From Cheilinus undulatus (lineage: Eukaryota; Chordata; Actinopteri; Labriformes; Labridae), in assembly GCF_018320785.1 (NCBI RefSeq), contig NC_054868.1, positions 47,499,874 to 47,563,873 of the forward strand: a stretch of 64,000 nt of DNA, in the 5' to 3' direction. The notes beneath the pieces are model-generated. The model searched no databases and was not told the origin of the DNA. It was given only the letters and a program-made list of their open reading frames with translations. The translations under genes were made by a program, and so were the position numbers. This document shows positions 1-13,500 of this stretch, piece by piece; positions within the stretch are counted from its first letter, which is position 1, and the number at the start of each line of letters is the position of its first letter.

Positions 1-129
1 ACATTAGCTCTATAAACATCAGACCCCAGTGTGATTGTTCAATATGGACCAAAGTCTAACAGTGTTTAATTAATTTCTACTAATGTTAGGAATATTTTCC
101 TATTACTCTGAGTGTCAGTAAATATAGAA

Positions 130-1910
130 GGGGCGTCCAAACTATGGCCTGTTGGCCAACTGTGGCCCTTGGTCCTTTTGAATTGGCCTGCAAGAAATCC
201 ATTAAAAAAGACCCACATAAGAACATAAAACTTGACCATATTTCTTAGTTTGACTAGGAATGCACATTATTGGGGTTTATACAATATGGGGATATTTACT
301 GGTTAAATTTAGCTGATATCAATACCAATATGTAATGTAGTTTAGACCTAACACTTCAGTCCTCGAAACACAGTTAAAAGATGAACAAAGAAACATACTT
401 CAGTTTCTAGAACACACTAAAGTTTAAAGATCCTGTAAAGTAAAAATAAATCTGTATTTAGGTTTGTCGTATGATAGATCACTGTGTTATGAACCCCCAG
501 ATCAAATTTCAGTCACATAAAGCATCTCCAAGTTTATAAAATGAAGCTTCAAATCCTGAAAAATGAGGCAGTGAAATCTGCTCCAGGGTGGTGTGGGCGT
601 GTCTGTTGAATGAGCTGAAACCACGCCCACTCAGGACACGGGTAGTCTGCAGCATTAACCCCCTGACTCATGGTGTCATACTTGGAAAAATATTTTCCCC
701 TAAAAACATGAACCAATAAACAAAACATGCATAACTATAACTTTGCAATGAAACATGAACATTATAGAATGGTACAAGAGTACAAGACTGAATTCCTTTG
801 CATAAAATGAACCAGAAGTCCCTGCTCCAAGCGACTGCGTCCTTCCACAATATTGTAGTGTTAGAGGGGCGGGGTCATTCTCTTCTGTGGGCTCATGACA
901 TCGTGAGCCCACATATTGGCCCCGCCCACATGAAACCAAGTCAGGAAAGAGATGAAATGGCCTAAATCCAGAATTCAGTCACATGTAGATCTCAGTTTTC
1001 ACATGTTGAAAGCAACAATATTCCAACATTTCCAGAGTGTTAAGACAAAAACTTTGGATTTCACTTTACAGGGTCTTTAAGCTATTTTAATTATACTTAA
1101 GGTAAGCAAGTTCTCCTCTGTTACCACCCTGGTCTGTTATTATCTTTCTTCTGGCCTCCCTTCTTCTTATTCTGTTTGTCTGCAGCCCTATTCTGCCTCT
1201 CCCTTTCCCATCTGTGAGGCCTAGAATCCTGCCGAGGCCTTCCCCTCTGTGGAGGCCCTCGCCACTGCTGAGGCCCACGTCTCTGCTGAGGCCCATTCTG
1301 AAAGCCAAACTGGGGCCCGAACCTTTGCTCTGTATATAGTTCAGCCTGATTCGAGGGATTTAGGGGCATAAACTGAGACCTCAAATTTTGATCCACTTGA
1401 CAACTCCTAACTTTGACTTTTAATCCCATAATTTCACTTCTTAAACTCTCGATTGGGAATTTATCTCATATTTTGATCTTTAAGAGTCACCGTTTTGAAT
1501 TTTATATTCTATTTTGACCTTTAAACCCATGATTTCAACTCTCTATCTCATATATTTGCCTTTTAAAACCTTATATTGACTTTTCATTTTATATTTTGAC
1601 CTTAAGGACTTATAAAGTTGACTTTTTATCTCAGATTTTGATCCTTTAAACTCTTTTTTTTTAGATTTATTTATTTAGCATTTATTTTACATGGACACAC
1701 ATTAACAGTGATACTGTGATATTTAATCATTTTGACGTCTTTTTTTAGAAATCTTAAAATCATTTATCATCACTGTTGAATTTTCCCTATAATTCATTAA
1801 CTGTGTAAACAAGGTTGACAGTTTTGGATTAAATCTTGACCTTGTTAGGCTCTCAGGTTGGATCTAAATCCAGAATCCGGCCCCTGTTGTGATTGAGTTT
1901 GACACCCCTG
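130..1910. mobile_element. hAT-like non-autonomous element with nested MITE
   Basis: Starts GGGGCGTCCAAACTATGGCC and ends TTTGACACCCCTG, flanked by a near-perfect 8-bp duplication (122-129 atatagaa, 1911-1918 atctagaa), as for hAT elements. Related termini occur at 20983 and 26591. No transposase was seen. It contains the TTAA-flanked MITE at 424-1080. Confidence 0.6.
424..1080. mobile_element. TTAA-flanked MITE, full copy 1
   Basis: Bounded by TTAA with inverted ends of the type TTAAAGAYCCTGTAAAGTRA. An internal block with the GGGCGTGTCTGTTGAATGAG core is shared with 44534-45317, 21072-21267 and 51379-51565. TTAA targets suggest piggyBac- or Kolobok-related mobilisation. Confidence 0.7.
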
Positions 1911-1999
1911 ATCTAGAATAAAGGATGATCTAAAAGAGGGGAGATTAAACTTCTACTCATGCTTTAGCCTGGGTCGACTCTTTATTGTGTTTCCACTGA

Positions 2000-3350
2000 A
2001 GTGTGAGCTGATTGTCGACTGGAGAGGCTAAAACCAGATAGAAACACTAACTTTTTTACTCTTTAAAATATTGGCTATTTTGAAAGTCTGACAGGATTTG
2101 GTCTCTCATTTATCTGGGATCTTAAACAAATAAATATGATGTGGCTTTTAGACTCTGGAAGATGGTTTGATTTTGTGTCTAGTCTGACCTTATTGACTCC
2201 ATCATGTGGAAACAATTAACTTGAGAATTTTTCTGCAATTCATAGCTAATTTAGCCACTTCATTTTTAGTTAAAAAAAAAAAAATAGTGCAAAACACACA
2301 GAAATATAGGAAATCAAGCTTTTGAAGCTCAGAGATTTCTGGGGGAGAACCCCCAGACCCCCCACACGTCTGAAGTAAATCTACATACCTCACTAACTAC
2401 TGTACTTGTGATTAACTTTGTGGTAGTTTTAAGTTTCAAGGTAAGGTAAAGGAAAAGATAAAACAAATACAGGTGCTGAGTTAAGGACAGTTATGATGAA
2501 AATGTGAAGAAAGGACAGCTATACCCCTTACAGAAGAAGATTCTCCAGGAGAAAGAGTGAAATGACTGACATCAGGGAAAGAAACAGGGAGGAAATGTGT
2601 GATGAACCAAAAGAGGAGAAGAAGAGTATGATTAGAGAAAAGCCTGAGGATGAATCCAGATTTGAGGAATCATGAAACATGAACTGTATCTTTCAATAGT
2701 AGTATAATGGTCATAAATCTAAAACTCCTTGTTTGTATTTTCTTCTTTCAGTGGAGCAAACGTCCATCCAGTAGTAAAAGAGAGGAGCAGAGAGAGAAAG
2801 GGACAGATTTAAAGACTAGAGGACTAAGAGAGAGCAGAGTGAGTCAGAAAAGAATTGTTCAGATAGTTGCTGTACTGTAAGTCCAATTTGAAATTCTGTT
2901 ATGCTTTTTGCCTTGGGAAATTTTAAAAACAAACATAATAGGGTTTAGAGGTGTGAATGTAACACTTATGTGTTCATTATGAGATAAGGTATACACTCAA
3001 CACTTTCAAATAATAGAAATTGTTTTTTAATAGACACATTAAATTCCTCCAAATAAAATATGTGTATTCCATGAATGCAAATGGCTTAAAATCAATGAAA
3101 ATAGCATCTGTAAAGTTGGAAAACATCTCAGTGGGAGAATGCCCCCAGACCTCCTAGTCTTGGGCTAAGCCCCTCATGTTGGCAACACCTAGCTCCGCCC
3201 CTGGTGCTACAGGTTTTTTGTTCTGTGCTACAAGATTGTCAACCTCTGTAGCACCAGCGTTATGGGCCAAAAAATAGTTAATGTACAGCCCTGCTCTGCA
3301 ACCTGCTATGGAAGAGTATTAGAGCCACTGAAAAAAAAATCTGAGATGAA
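2000..3350. other. Intergenic, no gene recognised
   Basis: AT-rich, with stop codons in all frames. A 37-codon ATG frame at 2562-2675 and a short basic frame after an AG near 2752 were seen but match nothing. Confidence 0.4.
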
Positions 3351-3359
3351 ATTTTTTTT

Positions 3360-4020
3360 TTTTCACTTGTGAGAAAAAAGTCAGCATTCTGAGATAAAGT
3401 CAGAATTCTGACATTATTCTGACTTCAATCTCAGAATGCTGACTTTAATCTCAGAATTCTGAGTTCAATCTCAGAATTCTGACTTTTTTCACAGAATATT
3501 GACTTTATTCTCAGAATTCTGACTTTTTCTTCAAGTGAAAAAAAAATCCCTTTTTTCAGAATTCTGACTTCATTCTCAGAATTCTGACCTTTTTTTCCTC
3601 AGAATTCCTACTTTGATCTCAGAATTTTGACTTTTTTTCTCAGAATTCTGACTTTTTTCTTCGAGTGAAAAAAAATCTCTCTCTTTTTTTATAGGAATTC
3701 TGACTTTATTCTCAGAATTCTGACTTTAATCTCAGAATTCTGAATTTTTCTCAGAATTCTGACTTTATTCTCAGAATTCTGTCTTTTTTTCTCAGAATCC
3801 TGAGTTTAAGATCAGAATTCTGATTTTAATCTCAGAATTTTGACTTTTTTCTCAGAATTCTGACTTTTTTCTTCAAGTGAAAAAAAAAATCTCCCTTTTT
3901 TTAATAGGAGTTCTGACTTTTTTCTCAGAATTCTGACTTTATTCTCAGAATTCTGACTTATTTCTCAGAATTTGGTCTTTATTCTCAGAATTCTGACTTT
4001 TTACTCACACGTGAAAAAAA
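3360..4020. repeat. Minisatellite, roughly 20-bp unit containing GAATTC
   Basis: More than 20 degenerate copies of TCTCAGAATTCTGACTTTAT. Three or four spacers of the form CTTCAAGTGAAAAAAAA interrupt them, giving a second, longer period. Confidence 0.95.
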
Positions 4021-4069
4021 TTGTCTCAAAAATTTGTTTTTCATTGGCCCTAATACTCTTCAGTAAGCT

Positions 4070-4324
4070 GCCTCAGGAGCAGGTACGACAGAACCATTTT
4101 ACGGAAATAAAGAGGGGGGCACACTGAGAAATTTTTCCAAAACAAATAAATTTAGAGTTACCACTACATTGTAAATAAAATATACGGTATGTGTAATTTT
4201 ACGTTTATTACTGAGTGCGATATTATTTTGTCAGTTTTACAATTGTATTAGGGGCCTCTCCGGGCCCCTGTCAATCATGGGCCCCTAGAATCCTTCTCCT
4301 TATTCTCCCCTTTTCAGCGCCCCT
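4070..4324. mobile_element. hAT-like element end, family of 12567-14296
   Basis: Shares with 14100-14296 the sequence from GAGCAGGT to the terminal GGCCCCTAGAAT..GCGCCCCTG. It ends about 200 bp before the ICAM-like ATG, so the proximal promoter of that gene may be partly transposon-derived. Confidence 0.6.
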
Positions 4325-4520
4325 GTCCACATTACTTCTAAACTTCATTTTCACAGAACCTCCCCACGACATTGATGCGACTGGTGAAGCTGCAGCGGAT
4401 TTGGGGCACAGGAGATCCACTCCTTAAATCGCGAAGGGAGTGGACGGGCTTTTCTTTCACAGCAACTTTCATTGTTAACCGTCTTTATCACCGGGCCGTT
4501 AAGCTAGGCTGCAGGACACG

Positions 4521-4593
4521 ATGTTCTTATGTAAAGGGATTTTTGCTTTGGCTTTCTTTAACTTTCTCAACGACATCCATGTGTCCGGCTGTG
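4521..4593 (+). CDS. ICAM-like exon 1: signal peptide
   Basis: ATG at 4521 opens 24 codons with a hydrophobic core (FALAFFNFL) and ends in phase 1 at a GTAAGT donor (4594). The phase matches exon 2. The 7.6-kb distance to exon 2 makes this the least certain exon, but no better signal exon was seen closer. Confidence 0.65.
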
Positions 4594-7500
4594 GTAAGTT
4601 TTCATATCAGTTTATTCTTGAACATTCTTCCGTTACTTTTCTGTTGTGCTCCCCGTAGTTATGCAATCACTCCCAGTTCGGTGTCTTGTTTGTAACGTCG
4701 CGGTCGAAGGTCTCAGCGCATGTTTGTTTTTTTCCGAAGAATCTCCAGTTTGCTTAGTTTCTGGCTTTTCATTAAAAAAATACGTCTTTGCAAGATTATT
4801 CTTTTGCATTTTTAAGACAAGACCATATGTTTGTTATGTTTCGTGTGAGAAACAGTTGTAACAGCAGGCTGAAGCTTACTTAAATGTGCCATCAGATAAA
4901 CCGGGTCAGATAAGGTTGGAGTACAGGGCTGGACTGGGGTGGAACCTCAGCCCTGGCATTTTTGACTCAGACCCCTCATAACGGGTCAGTATATAACATA
5001 ATGTTACACAGATTCTTTTGCCCCCCTAATGCATCTACAAAAAACCGTCAAACTATGACATAGTTTAGAGCAGGGATTCTCAAAGTTGGGGTTGGGACCC
5101 CATTTGGGGTCGCGAGACACTGAAATGGGGTCTTCAGATGCCTTGAAAAACTCCAATTTTATTTTTTAAATGACACTGTTGCCACACCAATTTTGCCAAA
5201 TGTTAACACATTTTTTCCACTTGAAACCCTTTTTTTCCTCAATTTTTAAACCGTTTCCACCACTTTTTTTCTGCCTGTTTTTCCCACTTTTTTGTTTTTT
5301 TTTTTGTTATTTTGGCCATTTTTATCTAATATTTGGCACTTCTAACTAGGGGTGCAACGATACACAAAATTCACGGTTCAGTTCAATGCGTTTTTGTCAT
5401 GGTCCGATACTTTTTTGATACAGAAATAGAGAAATTTGAATGAGCATGGCTGTGTTCAGCCACCTGTTGAGAAGTTGAGAACCTCTGATTTAGAGGTGTC
5501 ATAAACACATCTTAAGGAGTGTTTTCACTCTGTTTTGACTGACTACCATTGATCAGAGGTGAATATACAAGTCATGACATATCAATATGGTGAGCATGCA
5601 CCATACAAAGTAGAGGTGCAGAAAAAGTGTACCCTTATTTTGAAAATTCTCTGCCTGAATGCATTTTTAAAAATTTACTACCAATGATTACAGAAATGCA
5701 ATGAAGTAATTTTACTGGAATAATGTCGATTAACACAAATTTGATGCTAAATATGTCATGAAAAGCTCCTCTGCTTTAATAAACATTTGATGGTTCTACT
5801 CCCAATACCAGCCTTTTTTTCTTAACTCTCAACTCTTATTGTTTATGTGCAATTATTGACTGAATTTCTGTACTGTCGTTGTTTATTTGCTGCTCTATGT
5901 GCCCTATCTTTCATTGTACTTTATTTAAATTCTCCAAGTTGTCATTAAAGTAAAGGGTCACTTAAACATTTTAACGTCCTCTACTTTATGCATAATTGTA
6001 ATATTTCACATTATAGCAAGAATAAAGCTCCATCATTCACACAGTAGTCTGATGATGTCTGCAAGGTGAACCTTTAGATTTCAGGAATATGGTCTATTTT
6101 TCAAAAGGGTGTTCACTTTCAATTTTTGCACATTTTTTTCTGAGTTCATCCACCGTAAAATAAAAATATGTCCTTTTAAGGCCATCTACTGACATGGAGA
6201 ACCCTAAATGACTTTTCTGGTTTACTGGCTGAAATCATGCTAAAGTATGGCCGTGCCATTTTTCTTGGGGAGTTTAATCTCCATGTGTGTTGTCCTGATA
6301 AGCCGTTGATGAAGGACTTTTTAAGCCTTATTGACTCTTAATTTGGTGAAGTGTGTCTCTGTTCCTACACATGAACATGGACACACATTAGACCTCGTCC
6401 TCTCTCATGGTTTATCTGTGTCTAACTTGGAGATCTGTGACGATGGGATTTCTGATCATATGCCTGTATTGTTTGAAGTTGCTTTCTCCTGTGCTGTTGT
6501 TAAATCTGGCGCCCCTGTTCAGAGACACTGGATTTTTAACTCTTGTACTGCCGGTCAGTTCTCTGAGGCTTTAGATGAGCTTTGTGTCCGCTCTGCCTTG
6601 GATAATACAGAGGAGCTCAGCTCTTGGTTTGACTCCTCCTGTCGAACCATACTGGACTCTGTGGCTCCAATAAAAACTGTGCAGCCCAAGGCTAAACCTG
6701 AGCCCTGGTTTTGATGATACTCGCTCAGCTAGACGGGAGTGCCACAAAGCTGAGCAAAGGTGGAAGAAGGACAAGTTGCAGGTTTCTTTCCAAATCCTAA
6801 AGGACTGTTGGCGCTGCTACCAGAACGCTGTTAAAGAGACTAAAAGAGAATATCTGTCAAACCTCATTGAGTCCAATCGTCATAACCCACGTGTGTTATT
6901 TAAAACCATTGACACTGTTCTAAATGCCCCACAGCCTGTCAGCTTGGAGTTATCTCCTGAAATGTGCAATAGCTTCCTGCACTTTTTATTGATAAGGTTG
7001 CTACTGCAAGGTCTCTTATCGCAGCTCCTGCATCTGACCCCTCAGACCCTGTTCCCTGCTCTGCAGCTCTTGATAAGTTTGAGCCTGTATCGCTGTCGTT
7101 TTTAGAAGATCTGGTTGCCCATATTAAGCCTTCAGGTTCTCCCTGTGATGCTGTTTCTCCTAGCCTTTTTAAAGAGATTTTCCCTAGTATAGGGCAGTCG
7201 GTTCTGGCTATCATAAACAGCAGTCTGTCTTCTGGTGTTGTTCCCTTAAGTTTTAAACATGTAGTGGTGCAGCCTCTACTTAAGAAACCTGCTTGATTGC
7301 AGTGTGCTGGCCAATTTTAGGCCTATCTCCAAGCTCCCTTTTATTTAAAAAATTTTGGAGAAAGTTGTTCATGTTCAGATAAAGTCTTTTCTGGATGAGC
7401 ATGAAGTCCTGGAGGTCTTTCAATCCGGCTTTAAAACTCTCCATAGCACTGAATCAGCTTTATTAAGAGTTTTTAATGACATCCTCTTGGCAAATGACTC

Positions 7501-10500
7501 TGGTGACCATGTAATTTTTGTCCTGTTGGACCTAACTGCAGCCTTTGACACTGTGGACCACAATACCCTAGTGGCTCGGCTACACCACCTAGTGGGTATA
7601 TGTGGTACTGCGCTTAAGTGGTTCAAGTCATATCTGGCTGACAGAAGTATGACTGTGAACTTTGGAAATTCAGAGTCCAGCACTGCTCCACTGCCGTATG
7701 GGGTTCCACAGGGGTGGATTATAGGGCCCCTGCTTTTCTCTTTGTATTTACCGCCCTGGGCTCCATCCTGAGAAAGCATGGCATTTCTCTCCAATGTTAT
7801 GCTGACAACAGTCAGATATATGTGCCGTTGAAAAAGAAAAATGCTTTCTCCCTCACACCACTCCTGGCATGTCTTGAAGACATCAAAGCCTGGATGGCTT
7901 CGAACTTTTTGAATTTCAATGAGAAAAAAACAAGTGACGGTGTTTGGTCTCAGTGGCCCTTGTGTACCCCCTCCTGTTGACTTGGGTCCTTTGACTGATT
8001 ATCTAAAGCCAACAGTCTCAGGCCCCGTCCACACAGAAACGAATTCAGGTGTATACGCAAACGTTTTTTGTCGGATCGGCGTTTCAGGTGACTGTAAATG
8101 ATACTTTTTGAAACCGGGTCCCAGAGTGCATAAATCTGTATACGACTACCGTTTCGTCTCCGTATGGATGCCTATCTGCATCTTTCTTGAAACGATTACG
8201 TCACAAAGAGCGTAGCTCTCTTAAGGCACCTGCGCGGGTCCAGCCAAAACAATAATCACTGAATACAGTGTTGTGTTCGTGCTGCAGAAGCTACTCAGTT
8301 TGTCATGGCTTTAACAGCAAAATCTGATGCGCCTTTACCACCAAGGCAAAACACATAAACCATATATTCTTAAATCCAACGCGGAGAACAACCAGAAGGG
8401 CAACTAAAAGAAAGTTTATGTTAGTTTACTGTGATATTCTTCTTCTACTTTGGTGCATTTCCATGGCAATGTTACAGCGCCACTTACAGGCGTGGTATAT
8501 GTACTACAGCGTTTTCAGTCATTTCAGTGGTTCCTGAAACGACTCCATCTTTACAGAAAACTTTTCCAAAATGAAATGGCAATATATCATTTTCGTCTTT
8601 GTGTGGACAAGGCCTCAAACTTGGGTTTTAAAATGGACAGTGATTTTAAGTTGGATCGGCAAATTAGCTCTGTAGTGAAGTCCAGCTTTTTTCAGATTAG
8701 GCAGCTGGCAAAGGTGAAGCCTTTCCTCGCACAACAGCACTTTGAAACAGTTATCCATGCCTTTATTACATCTCAGCTGGATTACTGTAATGCACTTTAT
8801 TTTGGAGTCAGTCAGTCCTCCCTCGCACGTCTCCAGTTGGTGCAAAACGCAGCTGCTCGCCTCTTAACTGGAGTACGTAAGAGGGAACACATTACTCCCA
8901 TCCTGGCCTCCCTCCACTGGCTGCCTGTGCACTTTAGAGTCCATTTAAAGATTCTTTTATTTGTTTTTAAATCTTTGAATGGTCTGGCCCCGTCTTACCT
9001 CTCTGAGCTCCTTCACCCCTACGCTCCTGGTCGGTGCCTCAGGTCAGCTGATCTGGAGGTACCGAGGTCAAAACGGAAGTTCAGAGGGGATAGAGCTTTT
9101 TCTATCGCTGCCCCCAAATTGTGGAACGAGCTTCCCACATTAGACAAGCCTCCTCACTGTCCATCTTCAAAAATCGTCTTAAAACCCATTTTTATTGCCT
9201 TAGTGCTTTTATGGTTTGTCTTTAGTTATTGTTTTATTGTTCTTAAATTGTTTTTAAAAACAATGAAACAATTATTTTAGTGTTTATAGCTATTCATTGT
9301 TTTAATTGTTTGTCCCTGCGTTGTTTTGTCTATTTATGTACAGCACTTTGTTTCGGCTGTGGTTGTTTTAAAGTGTTTTATAAATAAAGTTGAGTTGAGT
9401 TGAGAACACATTTTAAGGGATAAAGCTGCTTCTATGACCTGTTGAATCCCGACTGTATAATGATAAAATTTAACCTACTTAGTCTCTGTCACTGTCTGAG
9501 GCATTGAGGTGTTTTTATTTAATTGGTGTCAATTTATTATCAATAGAAGTTTCATCAAAACATTTGGGATGCTGAAACTTTTTGAAAAATACGATGTCAG
9601 TGCGCTGAATTTTAGACAATTTACAATTCAATGCATTACATGCACATGCAGAGGGGTGGGGGGCAGGGGGCCCAAAACAGGACTTGACTCATGAAGCCTG
9701 ATGGTGTTCTGTGAAACTGTTGGGTCAATCAGAGAAGTTTACGAAATTTCCTGAAGTCTGCAGACACAAAATGAGCACTGTGACTCATGCATTTACAGGT
9801 GCTGGCATGGTGCAGTATCTGCCATAAAGCCGCAGCCAGTGGATGCATAAAAACGCAGGATGAGTGCCTGTAAACATCACTGCATCAACTTCTCTTCCCT
9901 CGTGATTTTCACGCCTCGTATGATGCATGTTACGTTATAGTAACAGTGAAGAAAAAGGGCATTGTGCCACACAAATAGCCGTCCATGCGAAACACAGCAC
10001 ACCGCGCAGCACATGGCGCGATGTCCAGTCTACAACATGGCCGTATATGGATGCAGGACTGATTTAAGGAAAGCCTCAAGGCGGATCATTTGCCTCAAGG
10101 AATTTTTGGAATCAAATTGCCAGATAATTAGAAGAATCGTTTCAGCCCTATTATTTGCAATTAATGTGATAAATCATGACAGCCCTACTATTCATTATTA
10201 AATCAGAAATGTGTTGTTTTAAATCATACTGGCCACGGTTACATGATGTTTTTTAATTCTAAATTAATTATTTAGAAATAAATAATTTGGAATTAAAGTA
10301 TTCTCCTTCGCGTTTGCATGGAAATAGTAATTCCGAATTGAGGTTTACATGGAAAGCACATTTAATCCCCTTTATTCAATTCCGCTTAAGGTCTGGGGGT
10401 TGGAAAGGGTTCTGATTGGACAGAGGGCAGACGTGACGTATTTACATCTGCAGCAAGAAAACAAACTCCGTCTGCTTCTGTCCATCCACTCTTTTCATTA

Positions 10501-13500
10501 AATCCATATCTTCTAAGGCTCTTATTCAATAAATAGTCTCAGCTCGAGTCCAACACTTGCCATCCTGGAATATGTGCCCGCTAGCATGGAATGTGTGTGT
10601 CATCGCGACAGGACAAGAGAACGAGCTTGCACAGAACAACCGGAATTAATTTAAAGCAGAATGAACATATACATGATCAAGGAATAATTCAATTTGGATT
10701 TAAAATCACTTACTTTCGGATTTAAGTTCAATTCGGAATGGTCATTTTCATTCAGAATTAGGTGTTTACAAGGTCATTTTTAATCTTTTTGAAGAGGATT
10801 TAAATTTTATTCTGAATTAAAGGGGAATTAAAGCTCTCATGTAAACCTAGCCATAGTATTTAGAAAGTATAAAAGCATCAACATTGTTGACATTGTACTA
10901 AAAAATATGGAAATGTAAATTAGGGATGCACATATACATATAGGGCTATAAGCTTGAAAAGTTAACTTTCAGTATCAGCACATATGAAAATCTTGAACTA
11001 TTAACAACTGGTTTATAGACTGCACATATTGGCCTATATAGGCAGTAAATATCAGCCATATGTACAAATATGTTTGTGGAGTTTTAGGCAGGACTAGCAG
11101 ATCTACATCAGCTGTAGTCTTTTCTTTGTTCATCCCAATTCCTTAAACTCTAAAGTGTGTTTTAAACACACAGAATGTGAAAGTTTTGTTTTCATTTATA
11201 AATTTCTCATTATGAAGGAGAAATGTACTGAAAAAGGCACGTCCTGGTCACGCTGGAAGTGGTCCCAGAATGTGCTTTTGCACTGGAAGTGACACTAGAG
11301 CACATGCCTATCCTGGTATCCCTTCCAGCATGACCAGGAAGTGCCTTAGTCTGTGCATTTCTCCCTCATTTGAGGAGTTTCTTTTTTAATGAAAACAAAA
11401 CATGGATTTTCTGTTTAGTAAATACACCCTATGATGTGCTGTTTTGTTGAAGAGAGTCCTCAGTTCAAAACAATAAGTAGTATTGAGAAGGAGGTCATGG
11501 AAGTGGGTGTCACTGAGCAGTGCTGGTCTTAACTTACCTGAAATGCTGAGAGTAGAGGCTTGCCATGCTACAGAGTTGAGTTTCAAACTTGTAACCTATG
11601 GGAGGCTACATGAAAAGACTCGTCCCATTGCAATTATAAAAATTAAGAATTTTCTGTCTTTGGACATTTTAGGAAATATCTGAGATACTTAAGACTTCAA
11701 TTAAAAATGGTCACTTTGAATGATAAGTATATCAGTGCAGAAATTCGATATTTTGTGTCTTTAATGACTAAAGTTTGAGGTCTGAACTCCATTTCTAGAT
11801 GCATATCAGTATTGTTATGTGCTAAAATAAATTTGCAATCAGATATCAGCAAAAATGCCATATTTTGTATACCTTTTTGATTTATATTTTATCACAAATA
11901 CACTAATATGTCACGCAAACTTAGGTATTCTGTAGCATATGTGCAGAATTGTTGCAGGTCTGCACTGCTAACATACCTGCCTGGAAACATACCACTTCCT
12001 TAAATATCTAAAGGTATTTCAGAGAAAATCAAAGTGAAAAAACATAAATATTTATGGCTGTTCGAAGACATGGTTGAAAGCCCTGATGTCAACTCTGATT
12101 TAATGAACAAATTTTAATTGTTACTGCTCTTTTAAACCATAACTTTCTATGTCTTTGTTGCAGATACAAACTGTAGTGATAAACCAAAGTTTACTCCATC
12201 CACCCTGGTGGTAAAGTATGGTGATCCAGCATCTGCCATCTGCACCGTATGTGAGCGTGACTGTCTCAACCAGGTATTTGATTTAGAGCGTTCTGTGGGA
12301 TCCAGAACTAAAAACGGAACCACTATTACATGGACAATTGACAGCCTGACCGAATGGGATCTATCTCTCCAATGCTATTATAATACTGAATCTAATGACC
12401 AGTGTTGTAGCATCCTGCCTTTCACTCTCTACAGTAAGTAATCCTGCTTTCACTAACACCAGTAAAGAAATGGATTTAGAGTAGTTTATTGTTATCACCT
12501 ACAAAAGAAAGTTAAACAAATAGATGAAGGAAGGGATGGAGAGAGGAAGTCAGACAACCATTTATACCAGGGGCACCGCCAGGGCTTTCTGGCCCCATGA
12601 AAAGAAATCTTACTTGGCACCCACAGCCAGCCATCAGGCCGGCAGAAAATTTTGATACTGTTTTACATAAAACTATGCATTTTAATGATATTTTTGACTA
12701 TCATTCCCATATTTGTGAAAAGAACAACATGACAGTTACTTGGTAGGGGAAGCACTGAAAATACAATGAAATTCATTTAGATTCAATTATTTGCTGCAAG
12801 ACTGATACTCTATATTCCAAAATCCATCTCTTTCTTTAAATACTTGAACATAAAATTCTCTTAAGATTGATTACCTGGAAATACAAAACTTACAAAATAA
12901 CCTCTTCCATTAAAATGAAATGCAATTATAATCTGTGGAGAAACAAATAAAATCTCAGCTAAAAACACCATCAAAAACAAAATGGCCAATTGCCTTTTAT
13001 GATTTATTGTAATTTGAACATTATCATCTATAGAACAAGATGCAACAAGCAAACAATAAAAATCAATAAAATTAACAAGAATGATAATAAGTAAAATCAG
13101 CAGCAGATGTTAAACTAAGTAAAGTAGGCTCACAATATATAGTATTTCCTATAATGTAATACCATTTGTAATAGCATCATAATCACCATTTCAGGTGGCC
13201 TCACCATTTTGGTTTACTTAATGGTGTTTTAGTGATGTGACCAAAAATAACAAAGGAAAATGTGATTTTACTACCAATACTCCACTGTTTTAATTTATCT
13301 CTAAAACTGTAGACTCACAGGTGATGGCATTAGATTTGTGGTGAAAAATATGTATATGAGGCTATATCGTTGTTACTATTTAATTTTCTGATTTCCAAAA
13401 AATGTAAACATTTCTCTGATTGGATTGAGAGCAGTCACCCAGTCTGCACACACTAGAAATGTTCTCTGTTCCTACTGCAGAGCAGGGGGCTGAGAGTCCC

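Noticed and set aside
2562-2675. 37-codon charged frame followed by a second basic stretch after an AG
   Set aside because: Considered as a relic of an immune-type gene's first exons, but no family could be recognised.
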